Positions 11,349 through 21,300 of a stretch of DNA of 64,000 nucleotides are shown here, one piece after another; positions within the stretch are counted from its first letter, which is position 1; each line of letters begins with the position of its first letter. Below the pieces are notes generated by a model, which was not told where the DNA came from, made no database searches, and saw nothing but the letters and a program-made list of their open reading frames with translations. This DNA is from Bursaphelenchus xylophilus (lineage: Eukaryota; Nematoda; Chromadorea; Rhabditida; Aphelenchoididae), in contig CAJFCV020000001.1 in NCBI GenBank assembly GCA_904066235.2, positions 2,914,001-2,978,000 of the forward strand. Reading direction: 5' to 3'. Both the position numbers and the translations under genes were made by a program.

Positions 11349-11533
11349 TTAGGTCGTCCAGAAAGTTCGTTCGTTTTTTTATTGCTATCTTTTACAAGGA
11401 TTGCTTGTTCTTTGGCAAATGGAATACATTTACTTGATACAGATTATTAAATAAATGCATATATACCAAACAACAAACAATCTTCGTAAAACAAAGCAAT
11501 GAAGAAAACGAACGAACTTTCTGGACAACCTAA
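11349..11533. mobile_element. Mariner-type MITE, 185 bp, TA duplication
   Basis: Ends TTAGGTCGTCCAGAAAGTTC and inverted GAACTTTCTGGACAACCTAA are flanked by TA (11347-11348 and 11534-11535). TTAGGT(T/C)GTCC ends are typical of mariner elements. There is no room for a transposase. A larger relative by its end sequence is at 41334-42572. Confidence 0.75.
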
Positions 11534-11739
11534 TAGTTTGCCAGAAAGTAAAAAATACCCTGCAATCCCTGTGCAACAACACTCCGGACAACAAAACTTT
11601 CTATAACAAACATTTTCCGCCGAGTCAACAGTTAATTTCAACTCAAAACGAAGCATATTGTACAATGGAACGCTTCAAAAAAAATAAAGGACATTTTACT
11701 GATGTCTTGCGATTTGTTGTACAGATATTTTACTGTTTA

Positions 11740-11867
11740 TCAGTCTGTCGGGAAAATATTGAGCACTCAAAAACCACATCGCCGCCGAGAAAATGGATTG
11801 TGTCGCGAAAAAATCAAATTGCTTTTCCTTGGCGCAGCAAATGTTCACTATTTTCCCGACAGACTGA
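11740..11867. mobile_element. TCAGTCTGTCGGG MITE, 128 bp, TA duplication
   Basis: Ends TCAGTCTGTCGGGAAAAT and inverted ATTTTCCCGACAGACTGA are near-perfect, with TA at 11738-11739 and 11868-11869. One of the smallest intact members. No coding capacity. Confidence 0.75.
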
Positions 11868-12483
11868 TATATTCGATAAGCATTTTAAATTGCTCTATGG
11901 TATGTATGTTAGCGCTTCCTCAAATTCCAAAGCATCGGAAAGAAGCTGCGTTTAATTTTGGGTGGTCCTAATGCAATTCGAGGTGGGCTGGCTAATTTTC
12001 ACACCCTGAATACGTGAAAATTATGCTACGGAGAGGCGGTATTTGGGGTCAAATTTCTGTTCTTTGATCTATGGAAAGTTGAAGGTCAAAGAATTATAAA
12101 AAAAATAGAAAATTTTTAAGATTGGAATATCAGATGTACGGTTTAATAAAAAAATAAATTTTTCAATCGACCCCGGTCAAAATTTCTTCCAAATTTGGTA
12201 GCATAATAGGAGATAACTCCGCTTTCTTTAAATTTTTTCTTATTTTTTACTTCACTGTGTTTTTCGAATTGAAAAAGAAAGTCTACGCACTTTATGTTCA
12301 GAAGGGAATGGGCTTTATGTGTAAATCGATTTTGGCTTGGGACCTAGTCAGATCGAAAGGTATATGGTAGTCGATTATTCACTTGGGGGGAAATCTCTGC
12401 GCGGGGCTTCAAAGTCGAGAAAATCGGCTTCAAAGTTTGGAAATCAAAGGATAGGGATCCCGGAAAAGGAGCGATAAAAAGTG

Positions 12484-12553
12484 TGAAGCAGTGGCCGAGT
12501 GGTCAGTGCGCTCGCTTTTTGCGCAAAAGGTCGCAAGTTCGAATCTGCTTCCA
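12484..12553 (+). ncRNA. tRNA-like cassette, left arm
   Basis: GAAGCAGTGGCCGAGTGGTC carries the A-box; the B-box is AAGTTCGAATCTGC. Outer bases GAAGCAG and CTGCTTC can pair like an acceptor stem, but this competes with the T-arm and no anticodon arm is convincing. tRNA-derived unit, probably not a functional tRNA. Confidence 0.55.
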
Positions 12554-12832
12554 TTCATAACTTTTTTAGACAAAAACTTCTGTTAATTTTTTCCCCTGAG
12601 CTCGATTATCGATGCAAGAAGTGTATTTTAAACGGAACCTTTCCATTTTCAGCGGCTTTGCACCTTCCCTTTACAGTTTTAGAGCGAAGGGCACACCGTC
12701 AACCTGGTGTATTCAAAAACAACTTTCCATTATGTTAACTTTTTTATCTATACCCCTTTTTTAAATGTACTACCGGATTAGCACGAACAAAGAAAATGTA
12801 AAAACGATAAATGATGATTTGAGCTTGGAAAG

Positions 12833-12894
12833 ACTCGAACCTGCAACCTTTTGCGCAAAAAGCGAGCGCACTGACCACTCGGCCACTGCTTCAC
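12833..12894 (-). ncRNA. tRNA-like cassette, right arm
   Basis: On the minus strand: AGTGGCCGAGTGGTCAGTGC, then TTGCAGGTTCGAGTC as B-box. The A-box half is identical to the left-arm copy, while the B-box half and what follows have diverged, showing that homology between the arms ends within the cassette. Confidence 0.55.
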
Positions 12895-13080
12895 ACTTTT
12901 TATCGCTCGTTTTCCGGGATCCCTATCCTTTGATTTTCGTCCAAACTTTGAAGCCGATTTTCTCGACTTTGAAGCCCCGCGCAGAGATTTCCCCCCAAGT
13001 GAATAATCGACTACCATATACCTTTCGATATGACTAGGTCCCAAGCCAAAATCGATTTACACATAAAGTCCATTCCCTTG

Positions 13081-13420
13081 TCAGACTAATATTATGCAGC
13101 CCAAAATTTTTATTATGCGAGAACTCGTCATACGTGAGATTTCTCCTAATTTTTTCTACTTTGTAATGGCCTTTTTGCTGTGTATTGACAAGCTGATTTT
13201 CTGGGAAAGCCCCTCATTAACCACAATTCGGAGGTTAGAAAAAAATAAAAATAAAAAAGAACGACGGATGCAAGCGGTCTGGATATCACAATGAGCTCGT
13301 AGAAAGGGCAGCATCGATACAATACCGCAGGGTATTAAGGGATTAAAAATAATAGAAAAAATTGCGGAAATTTTTTGAAAATCGAAGAGGATTTTTTCGT
13401 TTTTGAAATTTTTATCAGTT
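13081..13420. other. Non-coding, nothing recognised
   Basis: AT-rich with a short ORF of 66 codons at 13094-13294 that has no motif. No splice-linked exon chain is visible. Confidence 0.35.
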
Positions 13421-13802
13421 TGTCGGGAAAATAATAAGGACTCTTTTGCACCGAAAAAACTTCGAAAATGAATTGTGTCGCGACAAAATAAAATTGCTTT
13501 TCATTTCAGCGACGAGGATCGGTGTGGCACGTCAATCCAAAATAGAACAAAAGATTTCCCGCCCCTTTTTGGTGATTCGTTCAAAACGAAATGTCACTAC
13601 CCGACAAAAAGCATTTTCTTATCTTTCTTCTTTCTTTTCGAGAAAAAGCAATTATTTCGGGCGGGAAAAAGTGCCGATAATTTCGCGACATTTCGTCTTT
13701 CTTTTAAATCAATGAAAACGATACGAAGTTTCGAAACGGTTCAGGAAATGCGCTGGATTGACGTGTGTGGCGACATGTGCTCACTATTTTCCCGACAGAG
13801 CG
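13421..13802. mobile_element. TCAGTTTGTCGGG MITE split by a 238-bp insertion
   Basis: Left end TCAGTTTGTCGGGAAAATAA about 13416-13440 and right end ATTTTCCCGACAGAGCGACG about 13785-13802 belong to one element of the TCAGTCTGTCGGG family. Its interior is interrupted by the CACGTCAATCCA element at 13528-13765. Confidence 0.6.
13528..13765. mobile_element. CACGTCAATCCA element, 238 bp, 5-bp TSD, copy 1
   Basis: Ends CACGTCAATCC and inverted GGATTGACGTG; pentamer TGTGG is duplicated exactly at 13523-13527 and 13766-13770. A second copy of identical length lies at 50073-50310. A CAC terminus plus a 5-base duplication resembles Transib-type elements (inference). No transposase. Confidence 0.8.
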
Positions 13803-13895
13803 ACGCTATGTCTACAGTCGCGCCGTAAAGCCCGTAGAACTTTTTCGGCGACGTCGCAGCATTGTGAAAAATTCTACGGACTTTACGGCATGGTA

Positions 13896-14075
13896 TCAGT
13901 CTGTCGGAAAAATAGCGGCGGATCGTCTCGCCTCCGAATCGCCCGTCGTCGCTTGGCGACGACGCTAAGCGATTGGCAGCCAGCAGGCTGCCAAAATCTG
14001 GAGATTTGGTGCGCGATAGCGGTGAGGCGAGACCTTTTGATGCGACAATCCGCCGTTATTTTCCCGACAGACTGA
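13896..14075. mobile_element. TCAGTCTGTCGGG MITE, 180 bp, TA duplication
   Basis: Ends TCAGTCTGTCGGAAAAATAG and inverted TATTTTCCCGACAGACTGA with TA at 13894-13895 and 14076-14077. The interior has the GGCGGATCGTCGCGCCTC / GACAATCCGCCGTTATT subterminal pairing seen at 46264 and 49607, defining a subfamily. Confidence 0.75.
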
Positions 14076-14674
14076 TAGGTGGAAAAAAACGAAAAAAAAA
14101 TAGTAACAAAATTGCAAAAAAAAAACTTTTTGAAAAAAATAAAAAAAATAAAAGATCAGGAAAAAGCTTCCTTTTGTAATTACAAATCAAAATTCGCAGT
14201 CATTCGTGATGTTTTGCGATGCCAAAGTCGCACGAAAAATCGCCGAAATTTGAGGAATTTTGTTGAATTTCACAGTGCAAGACAACAAAAAAAACAGCCG
14301 TTCGCACTGTGAAAAAACAACGAATTTGAAGGCAAAAATTGAGCGCAAAAAGCCCAATTTTGCACTCGGTGAAAATTGCGGTTTTCAACAGTTGCACAGA
14401 AAATCGCACCGTGCGAAACTCATTTTTTCGGCCGGACTGATAAAAATAGTAAAATTCTCCTCTAAAAATACTCGTCAAGTTTCGCGAAAGGCTTAAAAAT
14501 ACTCGAGGAAACTTAATTAAACCGACGTTTACCGCACGTTCCCCGATGAAAATAGTAGGCGTCGCCAACGCAACATTACTTCCGATATTTCCGATACAGA
14601 GCGGAGGAGATCTTTGATTTTTGATGCCATAGAGAGCTTTTAAACCAAAAAAATATTCGCGGCAAATCGCAAAG
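14076..14674. other. Non-coding with local palindrome TTCACAGTGC/GCACTGTGAAA
   Basis: A-rich first 80 bases, then short inverted words around 14270-14315 (TTCACAGTGCAAGAC versus GCACTGTGAAAA). No gene seen. Confidence 0.35.
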
Positions 14675-15321
14675 GGCGGGCGCACACTTGCGGGCAACCA
14701 CTTTGCGGGCAACCAGTTTGCGGGCAAATCTTTTGCGGGCAGCCACTTTGCGGGCAGCCGACATTTGCGGCCAGCACCGGCATTTGCGGGCAGCCTGGGA
14801 CATTTGCGGGCAGGGTCGACAGTTGCGGGCAGCCTGGAAGATTTGCGGGCAGCCGACATTTGCGGGCAACAGGCACTTGAGGATTACAAGGTGAAGATGG
14901 AAAAATTATTTCGATATTTTGGAAGTTTTCCGACATTTGCGGGCAGGCAATACTTGCGGGAAACCGACATTTGCGGGCAACGGTTCCAAAAGTTCCTATA
15001 CAGTCTGTGTGATTGTTTTGTCCTGTTGCCCGCAAATGTCGGCTGCCCGCAAATGTCGGCAAATTTCCAAAATATCGGAGTAATATTTCCACCTCCACCC
15101 TGTAACCCTCAGGTGCCGGTTGCCCGCAAATGTCGGCTGCCCGCAAGTGTCGGTTGCCCGCAAGTGTCCCAGGCTGCCCGCAAGTGTCTCAGCTGCCCGC
15201 AAATGTTTCAGCTGCCCGCAAATGTGGCCCCCCAAATTCTGCCCGCAAAGTGGTTGCCCGCAAAAAATTTGCCCGCAAACTGGTTGCCCGCAAAGTGGTT
15301 GCCCGCAAGTGTCGCGACGCC
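14675..15321 (-). mobile_element. GCGGGCA-array foldback transposon, copy 2 (647 bp, 8-bp TSD)
   Basis: Same family as 5041-5793, in reverse orientation: the GGCGGGCGCACACTTGCGGG end is on the left and the GGCGTCGCGACACTTGCGGG end (inverted) on the right. The octamer TCGCAAAG is duplicated exactly at 14667-14674 and 15322-15329. ORFs of up to 219 codons across it are array read-throughs. Confidence 0.9.
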
Positions 15322-15760
15322 TCGCAAAGGTCCAAAAAAAAATTTCATAGAAGATAACGGAGTTTCATTTTTGCCTCGAATTAGCTCTTATGACCTTAAG
15401 AATTGTTTGGCATAGGGAGGTGGTGTTGTACACAAGTTTTGTGTACAAGGGCTGCTGCATAGGATTACTGAATAAAAAATATACATACAGAAAAATCTCA
15501 GTGACGGGCCTGAATACTGCGCAAAAAACGCAGTATTTTGCTTCCGGGGAGTATCAAAAAATGTGGCAAAATACCTCCCTCTCCAAGTGAAAAAAACATC
15601 TTTTTTGTGGGGGAAAGGGCGCGCCCTTCAAAATGCAGTTTTTTTAGTATCGCATGAATCGTGTCGTAATAAAATCAAATTTCTCATCATTTCAACGACG
15701 TGATCGGCGCAATGACATTGTGCTCATTATTTTCCCAACAGACAGATACCGTTTCTCCGA
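15322..15760. other. Repeat-derived DNA, no gene seen
   Basis: Includes half of a MITE of the GTGGCGGACC/TTGCATCCGGGAAG type (about 15505-15640) and the right end of a TCAGTCTGTCGGG element near 15730-15745. No supported gene. Confidence 0.4.
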
Positions 15761-15962
15761 GAGACTACGCAAAATGAGGAGAGTTAGAAGACGAAAAACA
15801 TGTGGGCCCAGCTGATCCTCTATCAACAGAAGCTGACCCGACGATGCCGATTGATCGGACAAACAATAATCGACATGAAAGAACCTGATTTGAATGATGT
15901 CGCAAAGAATTGAGTGTCGTTCTCTTGTCCAAAATATTTCTTAACGAATACGGAAGATACAG
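15761..15962 (-). pseudogene. Inverted, truncated duplicate of DEG/ENaC exon 3 plus start of intron 3
   Basis: On the minus strand it reads KKYFGQENDTQFFATSFKS and then IIVCPINRHR, the post-TM1 part of the channel gene (exon 20235-20402). The match continues into the first 75 or so bases of the gene's intron (AGCTTCTGTTGATAGAGG). The donor is destroyed: GTGAGT in the gene is TCGGGT here. The first part of the exon, encoding TM1, is missing; the copy stops where the GTGGCGGACC MITE at 15971 begins. It is a DNA-level duplicate, not a retrocopy, because intron sequence is included. Confidence 0.85.
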
Positions 15963-15970
15963 CAAAATCA

Positions 15971-16218
15971 GAGTGGCGGACCTTATCCAGTAGCAAAGAA
16001 CGTGCCATTTTGCATCCGGGAAGTGCCAAAAAATGTGGCAAAATGCCTCCCTCTCCAAGTGAAAAAACTCCGATTTCAAAAATGCGCCCCTATTTTTGTG
16101 AGGGAACCCTTCGAAACGGAGTTTTTTTAGTTGAAGAGAGAGGTATTTGGATACATTTTTTGATACTTCCCGAATGCAAAATGGTACGTTTTTTGCCACC
16201 GGTTCAGGTCCGCCACTG
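15971..16218. mobile_element. CAGTGGCGGACC MITE, about 248 bp
   Basis: Left AGTGGCGGACCTTATCCAGT and right inverted GGTTCAGGTCCGCCACTG, with long internal palindrome (TTGCATCCGGGAAGTGCC versus its inverse). Related copies: 20560-20808, 61146-61392, and the enlarged one at 25051-25556. Non-coding. Confidence 0.7.
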
Positions 16219-16222
16219 TACA

Positions 16223-16316
16223 TAGCTAGCCGGAAAAAACAACGGTAAAATAAAAAGTGTTTTATACAGTAATTTATTTCCTTTTTTATTTTGTCATTGA
16301 CTTTTCCGGCTAGCTA
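16223..16316. mobile_element. TAGCTAGCCGGAAAA palindromic MITE, about 94 bp
   Basis: Ends TAGCTAGCCGGAAAA and inverted TTTTCCGGCTAGCTA. Too short to code. Only copy noticed in this window. Confidence 0.6.
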
Positions 16317-16684
16317 TAAACACAAAAAACCTCAGGGCCTCTTTATTGTTCACTTTTTTTGAACACCTATCCTCGACAAAAAAGCCTCGGAACGCGGTGC
16401 ACTGTATCCTTCAATTGAACCCTACATGTTATTGAGACCCTCTCGAATAACAACTCCATCATTGGCAATAAATTTTCCAACCCGTTCGGTTGTTGTTTTC
16501 GCGATTTGCGCCTCAAAACAACGACAGTAATCTCTCCGAAATCCCCTTGCAAATTGGAGCCCAAATTCACATCGCGCATAAAAGCGGGTGTTAGAATAGA
16601 GAATGGCTAATTGAAAAAATGGCATCAAGATCAAAAGTGCATTGTTTTTAGGGAGACAAGGAATAACGAAGAGAAAAAAAATTA

Positions 16685-17362
16685 AAAAGAGAAGTGCTCC
16701 AAGTGCGGTGCTTGGATTTAGATAAAACTTGGGATAAATTTGCAAAAATTCTTTATAGAACTTATGGCGAAATTGCAAGCTCGCGCTTTGCGGAAACGGC
16801 AGAGATTTTTAGATGAAACGTTGGCAAAAAATTGTCACTTTTTTGCAAATTTTGGCATGAAAAGTTTCTTGGCCTATTTCTACCGTAAAGGGTAATGTTT
16901 CCACAAAAAAAATTTTTTTTCCATTCGAAACTGACAAAGGCAAGTCAAAAAAACAATGTCCTCTCTCTCCGCCCTCCACGGCAACCCAAGGAGTCTCCCG
17001 CCTCGTTTCGGCACTTCGCCCACCTAGTATCGGTTGAATTCAAACGAAATGTCAAAAATGAATTTTTCGTGTGGTTTTCCGACCGAAAAATATTTTTCTC
17101 TGAATTATTTTATTTCTTTTGTCAATTTTGACATTTCGTTTGGACGAAATTCAAAAGTGGGCGGGAGACATTTTTGTTCTATTTTGGGTTGCCGTGCCCT
17201 CCCTTTTTCGCGCACTCTATCGGTGGCAAAGATCGGTGAATATCTCGGCTTCTTCTGAAAAGCGCGGCCTAATATTTTCAGCAATTCAAGTGTGGCCTAT
17301 ACCCCAAGTGTGAAACAAATTTAAAGAAAATGTCAGTGTCGTACTTGGGACACTGCCCTTGT
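16685..17362. mobile_element. Family A element with an internal insertion
   Basis: Left end GAAGTGCTCCAAGTGCGGTG and right end GTCGTACTTGGGACACTGCC are diverged family A ends. About 17030-17165 is a smaller inverted repeat (AAACGAAATGTCAAAAATGA versus its near inverse around TTGACATTTCGTTTGGACG) sitting inside it. Confidence 0.55.
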
Positions 17363-17397
17363 TATCGGATAAATGATTAAAGTGAGAAGCTGGGGTA

Positions 17398-17548
17398 TTC
17401 GTCTGTCGGAAAGATAATGAGCACTTTGTCGCATCGAGAAAACGAAGAAAATAAATTGTATCGCGTCAAAATCAAATTGCTTTTCACTTCAGCGACGCGA
17501 CTGACGCAGCGGCATTGTGCTCATTATGATATTTTCCTGACAAACTAA
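17398..17548. mobile_element. TCAGTCTGTCGGG MITE, TA duplication
   Basis: Left TTCGTCTGTCGGAAAGATAA, right inverted end TTTTCCTGACAAACTAA, TA on both sides. Interior TTGTCGCATCGAGAAAACGA and CGACGCGACTGACGCAGCGG as in the main subfamily. Confidence 0.65.
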
Positions 17549-17942
17549 TACTGCATTAAGTTTAGCACCCTCGTCAGCCCTAGGTTTTCATACAAATTGC
17601 TAAAAATTTAAGCTCGCAACTTTTAGGGGCACCTGAGATTTTCAACGGCCGTTGCCAACTCAAAAATGTCCTAAATTCAAAGCAATCAGAAAGAAAAGCG
17701 GCAGTAAAGCTAAAAAATTGCTTGCTGCCAAATAAAGGAAAACTTTGTTAACACCCTCTTAAAGGCCGCGAATCGGAATTCTTTCTGGGCCTCCAGGAAA
17801 TTGGGTAATATCATAAAAGGCTTAATGAGGAAAAAGCGTCTGTAAGGAGTCGTAAACAACAAAAGTGAGCCGCGTCGGCTCCCAATTTGGAAGAAAAAAG
17901 TGCAACCCTCAAGGAATGAAAATAAAAAAAAAAATTGTGATA

Positions 17943-18077
17943 TAAGTCTGTCGTGAAAATAATGAGCGCTCTTTCGCATCGAAAATTGCATCGCCGCAGA
18001 GAAAATGAATTGTGTCGCGGCGACATCAAATTGCTTTCCACTTCAGCGAAATTGTGCTCATTATTTTCCCGACAGAT
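17943..18077. mobile_element. TCAGTCTGTCGGG MITE, TA duplication
   Basis: Left TAAGTCTGTCGTGAAAATAA and right TATTTTCCCGACAGAT with TA at 17941-17942 and 18078-18079. It lies a few hundred bases upstream of the channel gene start. Confidence 0.65.
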
Positions 18078-18349
18078 TACAACATGAACTTCAAACGAGC
18101 GTGTTGTTCAGAGGCTCCATCGTACTTACCCTCTCTCTTTTTGAAAGGTAAATTGATGACATCTCGTACTTTTTACTATTCCATTATCTTGGCCAAAAAG
18201 CCATATACGACAGCTCATTCGAATGTCACAATACATCATCTTTATAACCACTTCTTTCCTCCTTTCTTGTGCCATAGGTTTTTTGCGAGTTTCAAAGAAT
18301 TTCACACTTGCTCGTACCGGCGATATTTTTTGTGGGATCTGAAGGTGTT

Positions 18350-18365
18350 CTTTTCCAAGTTTTAG
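18350..18365 (+). promoter_or_regulatory. Putative spliced-leader (trans-splice) acceptor before the channel gene
   Basis: TTCTTTTCCAAGTTTTAG ends at 18365, 17 bases before the ATG at 18383. In nematodes an unpaired TTTNAG acceptor just upstream of a start codon usually receives the spliced leader. No donor for a conventional upstream exon was found. Confidence 0.4.
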
Positions 18366-18382
18366 GAGCACACTGTAATGCA

Positions 18383-21300
18383 ATGTTCAAACTAGCTGTT
18401 CGCGCGCAACTGAACAGTGAGAACAGAGGATCGTTTCGGAATCTCGTCGATAATGTTGAACTCAGAAACGCGCGTAATGAAAGTGTCAAAAGACGAGAAG
18501 AGAGTGCAAATCGAAGAGAAGTTCAAGGCGCCCCTGTAGCTGATTTGTACTTTTTAGGTAAGTTTTGAGCGTAAAATAAGCGGTTACTCGGATTTTTCGA
18601 TTTGTAAAATTCAACAATCAACGGCTGTACATTGGAACCCCTGTAGAACAAATCGAAAATTACAAAAAAATACATTTGTTGTAGGAGGGTTTCATTGTTC
18701 GGAGGCACCTCTAGTCGACTCTTGGGACCTCCGAAAATGTGTGTTATTTACAGCACAGATGTTATTGTACGGGAGTTCCATTTAATATATGCATATATAT
18801 TAGGGCCAAACCTCTTTTGCAACCAACTCCGATCCAGCAAAACGTATCCAAAACAGGCAAATTCAAAGCTTTTGTATAACAGCTTTCTGACAGAGTAAAC
18901 CTCTGGACGACGACTCCTTCATAATAGACAAAATTTTCGAGTAGCTGCGTAGGGGTTAAAAACGTTATTATTCCGTCGGGAAAATAATGAGCACTGTCGA
19001 TCGTGTCGCTGTCAATGATGGTCTTGTTATACGGGCCTCAATAACATCGGGTACAATTGAGACATCAGATCCTCTGCGCAATCAGTCTGTCTCGAAAATA
19101 ATGAGCAAATGTCGCTGCGCGGAAGTTGGAATTTGATTTTTTCCACATCTCATTTTCTCGGCGGCGATGTGATTCTCGACACGACAGAGTGCTGATTATT
19201 TTCCCGACAGACTGAGAGTACAACAAACACCTTCTTTAACGAAAAAAAATCCTCTGCACAAATCATTCAGTAAATTTTCAGACCCCGGCGACCTCAACAT
19301 CTGGGGCAACAATGACCGTGAGCCAAGCGAGCTCCAGAAATTGGAGAGCCGAGTCCGAGCGCTCACTCAAAATTGGGTACCCCAAGAAGATGTGACTGAA
19401 AGTCAGTTGGATGATTTCTTTTTATACACTTCCATCAGTGGCTTGCGATTTTTGCATTCCAAAAATCCGGGATGGTTCAAGTGAGAATTTCATTACAATT
19501 GAAGCCAAACCATTCAAGGGCGTCGCGACACTTGCGGGCAACCACTTTGCGGGCAACCACTTTGCGGGCAAATTTTTTGCGGGCAGCCACTTTGCGGGCA
19601 AAATTTGGAGGGTCACATTTGCGGGCAGCTGAAACATTTGCGGGCAGCTGAGACATTTGCGGGCAACCGACACTTGCGGGCAGCCGACATTTGCGGGCAA
19701 CCGGCACCTGAGGGTTACAGGGTGGAGGTGGAAATATTACTGCGATATTTTGGAAATTTGCCGACATTTGCGGGCAGCCGACACTTGCGGGCAGCCGACA
19801 TTTGCGGGCAACAGGAAAAAACAATCACACAGACTGTATTGGTACTTTTGGAACTGTTGCCCGCAAATGTCGGTTTCCCGCAAGTATTGCCTGCCCGCAA
19901 ATGTCGGAAAACTTCCAAAATATCGAAGTAATTTTTCCACCTCTACCTTGTTATCATCAAGTGCCGGTTGCCCGCAAATGTCGGCTGCCCGCAAATGTCG
20001 GCAAATTTCCAACATATCATAGTAATTTTTCCACGTCCACCCTGTTACCCTCACAATCAGGTGTCGGTTGCCCGCAAATGTCGGCTGCCCGCAAAGTGGC
20101 TGCCCGCAAAAAATTTGCCCGCAAACTGGTTGCCCGAAAAGTGGTTGCCCGCAAGTGTGCGCCCGCCCATTCAAGAATTCATGTGATTTTATTTGTAAAA
20201 TACGACCTCTAATAATTTGGATCTTTTGTTTCAGGACTTTATCAGCAATAACATTGGTCGCCAGTTTAGCGCTATTTGCTTTTCACTCCTCCGTGTTTGC
20301 CAAGAAATATTTTGGACAAGAGAATGATACTCAATTCTTTGCGACATCATTCAAATCAGTGTCTTTCCCGTCGATTATTGTTTGTCCGATCAATCGACAT
20401 CGGTGAGTCAGCTTCTGTTGATAGAGGATCAGCTGGGCCCACATGTTTTTTGTCTTCTGACTCTCCTCATTTTGCGTGCTCTCTCGCAGAAAAAATAGTC
20501 TGTCGGGAAAATAATGTGGATTTGCCGCAGCAAAATAATAAATATCACGCCTCGTCAAACAGTGACGGACTGATCCAGTGGCAAAAAAAAGTACCATTTT
20601 GCATCCAGGAAGTATCAAAAAATGTAGCAAAATGCCTCCCTCTCAAACTAAAAAACTCCTTTTTTAAGGGCGCGCCCTTTCCCTCACAAAAACCGCTTTT
20701 GAAATCCGAGTTTTTTCACTTGGAGAGGGAGGTATTTTGCTACATTTTTTTGATACTTCCCGGATGCAAAATGGTATGGTTTTCGCTTTTAAATCAGATC
20801 CGCCACTGTACCTTGACTTCTCAGAAACCTTTTTTGCAGTCTTTCACCACTACTCCACTTCAGGGTGCTCCGCGAAAACTACAGTCCAGACTTTGCTCAC
20901 TTCCTCACCAACTTTTGGCTCGTTCATGATGAAGAGCCCGTAGTCCAAAACAAAACTTTGCGTCAATGGCTTGAGGAGCTGAACAATGAGTTGCAACAGA
21001 TCCGAATGCCAATTTTGGAGATCGCCCGGCTAGATGAATGGAGCCAAGAGATCGCCAGGATTCTCCCGAACGCTGCGAACATGCTGAACATCTCCGGCGC
21101 GTTGAAAGTTTTGGGCCCGGATTTTCAGGTCGAAGGGAGCAGTGAGTTCTATGCGTTTCAACGGCAAAGCGACGAATGCTCGCAGGTCTTGGATTTTACG
21201 AAAGTAGGCGAATGGAATAGGGATGTTTTTTGGCCTACTTTTGTTCCGCAGTTCAATTTTTAGAACGAAACAATCGCCGGATTCATTGCATGCCGCTTAT

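Larger units (their letters stand above)
12301..13080. mobile_element. Foldback element, 780 bp, with a tRNA-like unit in each arm; TCA duplication
   Basis: Left arm about 12301-12557 and right arm about 12838-13080 are almost identical in inverse, separated by about 280 bases. Ends GAAGGGAATGGGCTTTATG and inverted CATAAAGTCCATTCCCTTG; TCA flanks at 12298-12300 and 13081-13083. Shares the AAGGGAA terminus and 3-base duplication with family A. Each arm contains a tRNA-like cassette. The ORFs at 12499-12738, 12765-13037 and 12778-13044 read through arms and are not genes. Confidence 0.8.

Noticed and set aside
12484..12553. Functional tRNA gene
   Set aside because: A- and B-boxes are present, but no anticodon arm or proper T-stem plus acceptor stem can be drawn together; the other units fail likewise.
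20276..20929. 217-codon ORF on the plus strand
   Set aside because: It overlaps channel exon 3, intron 3 and exon 4 in the wrong frame and reads through MITEs; the in-frame exon chain explains the region.
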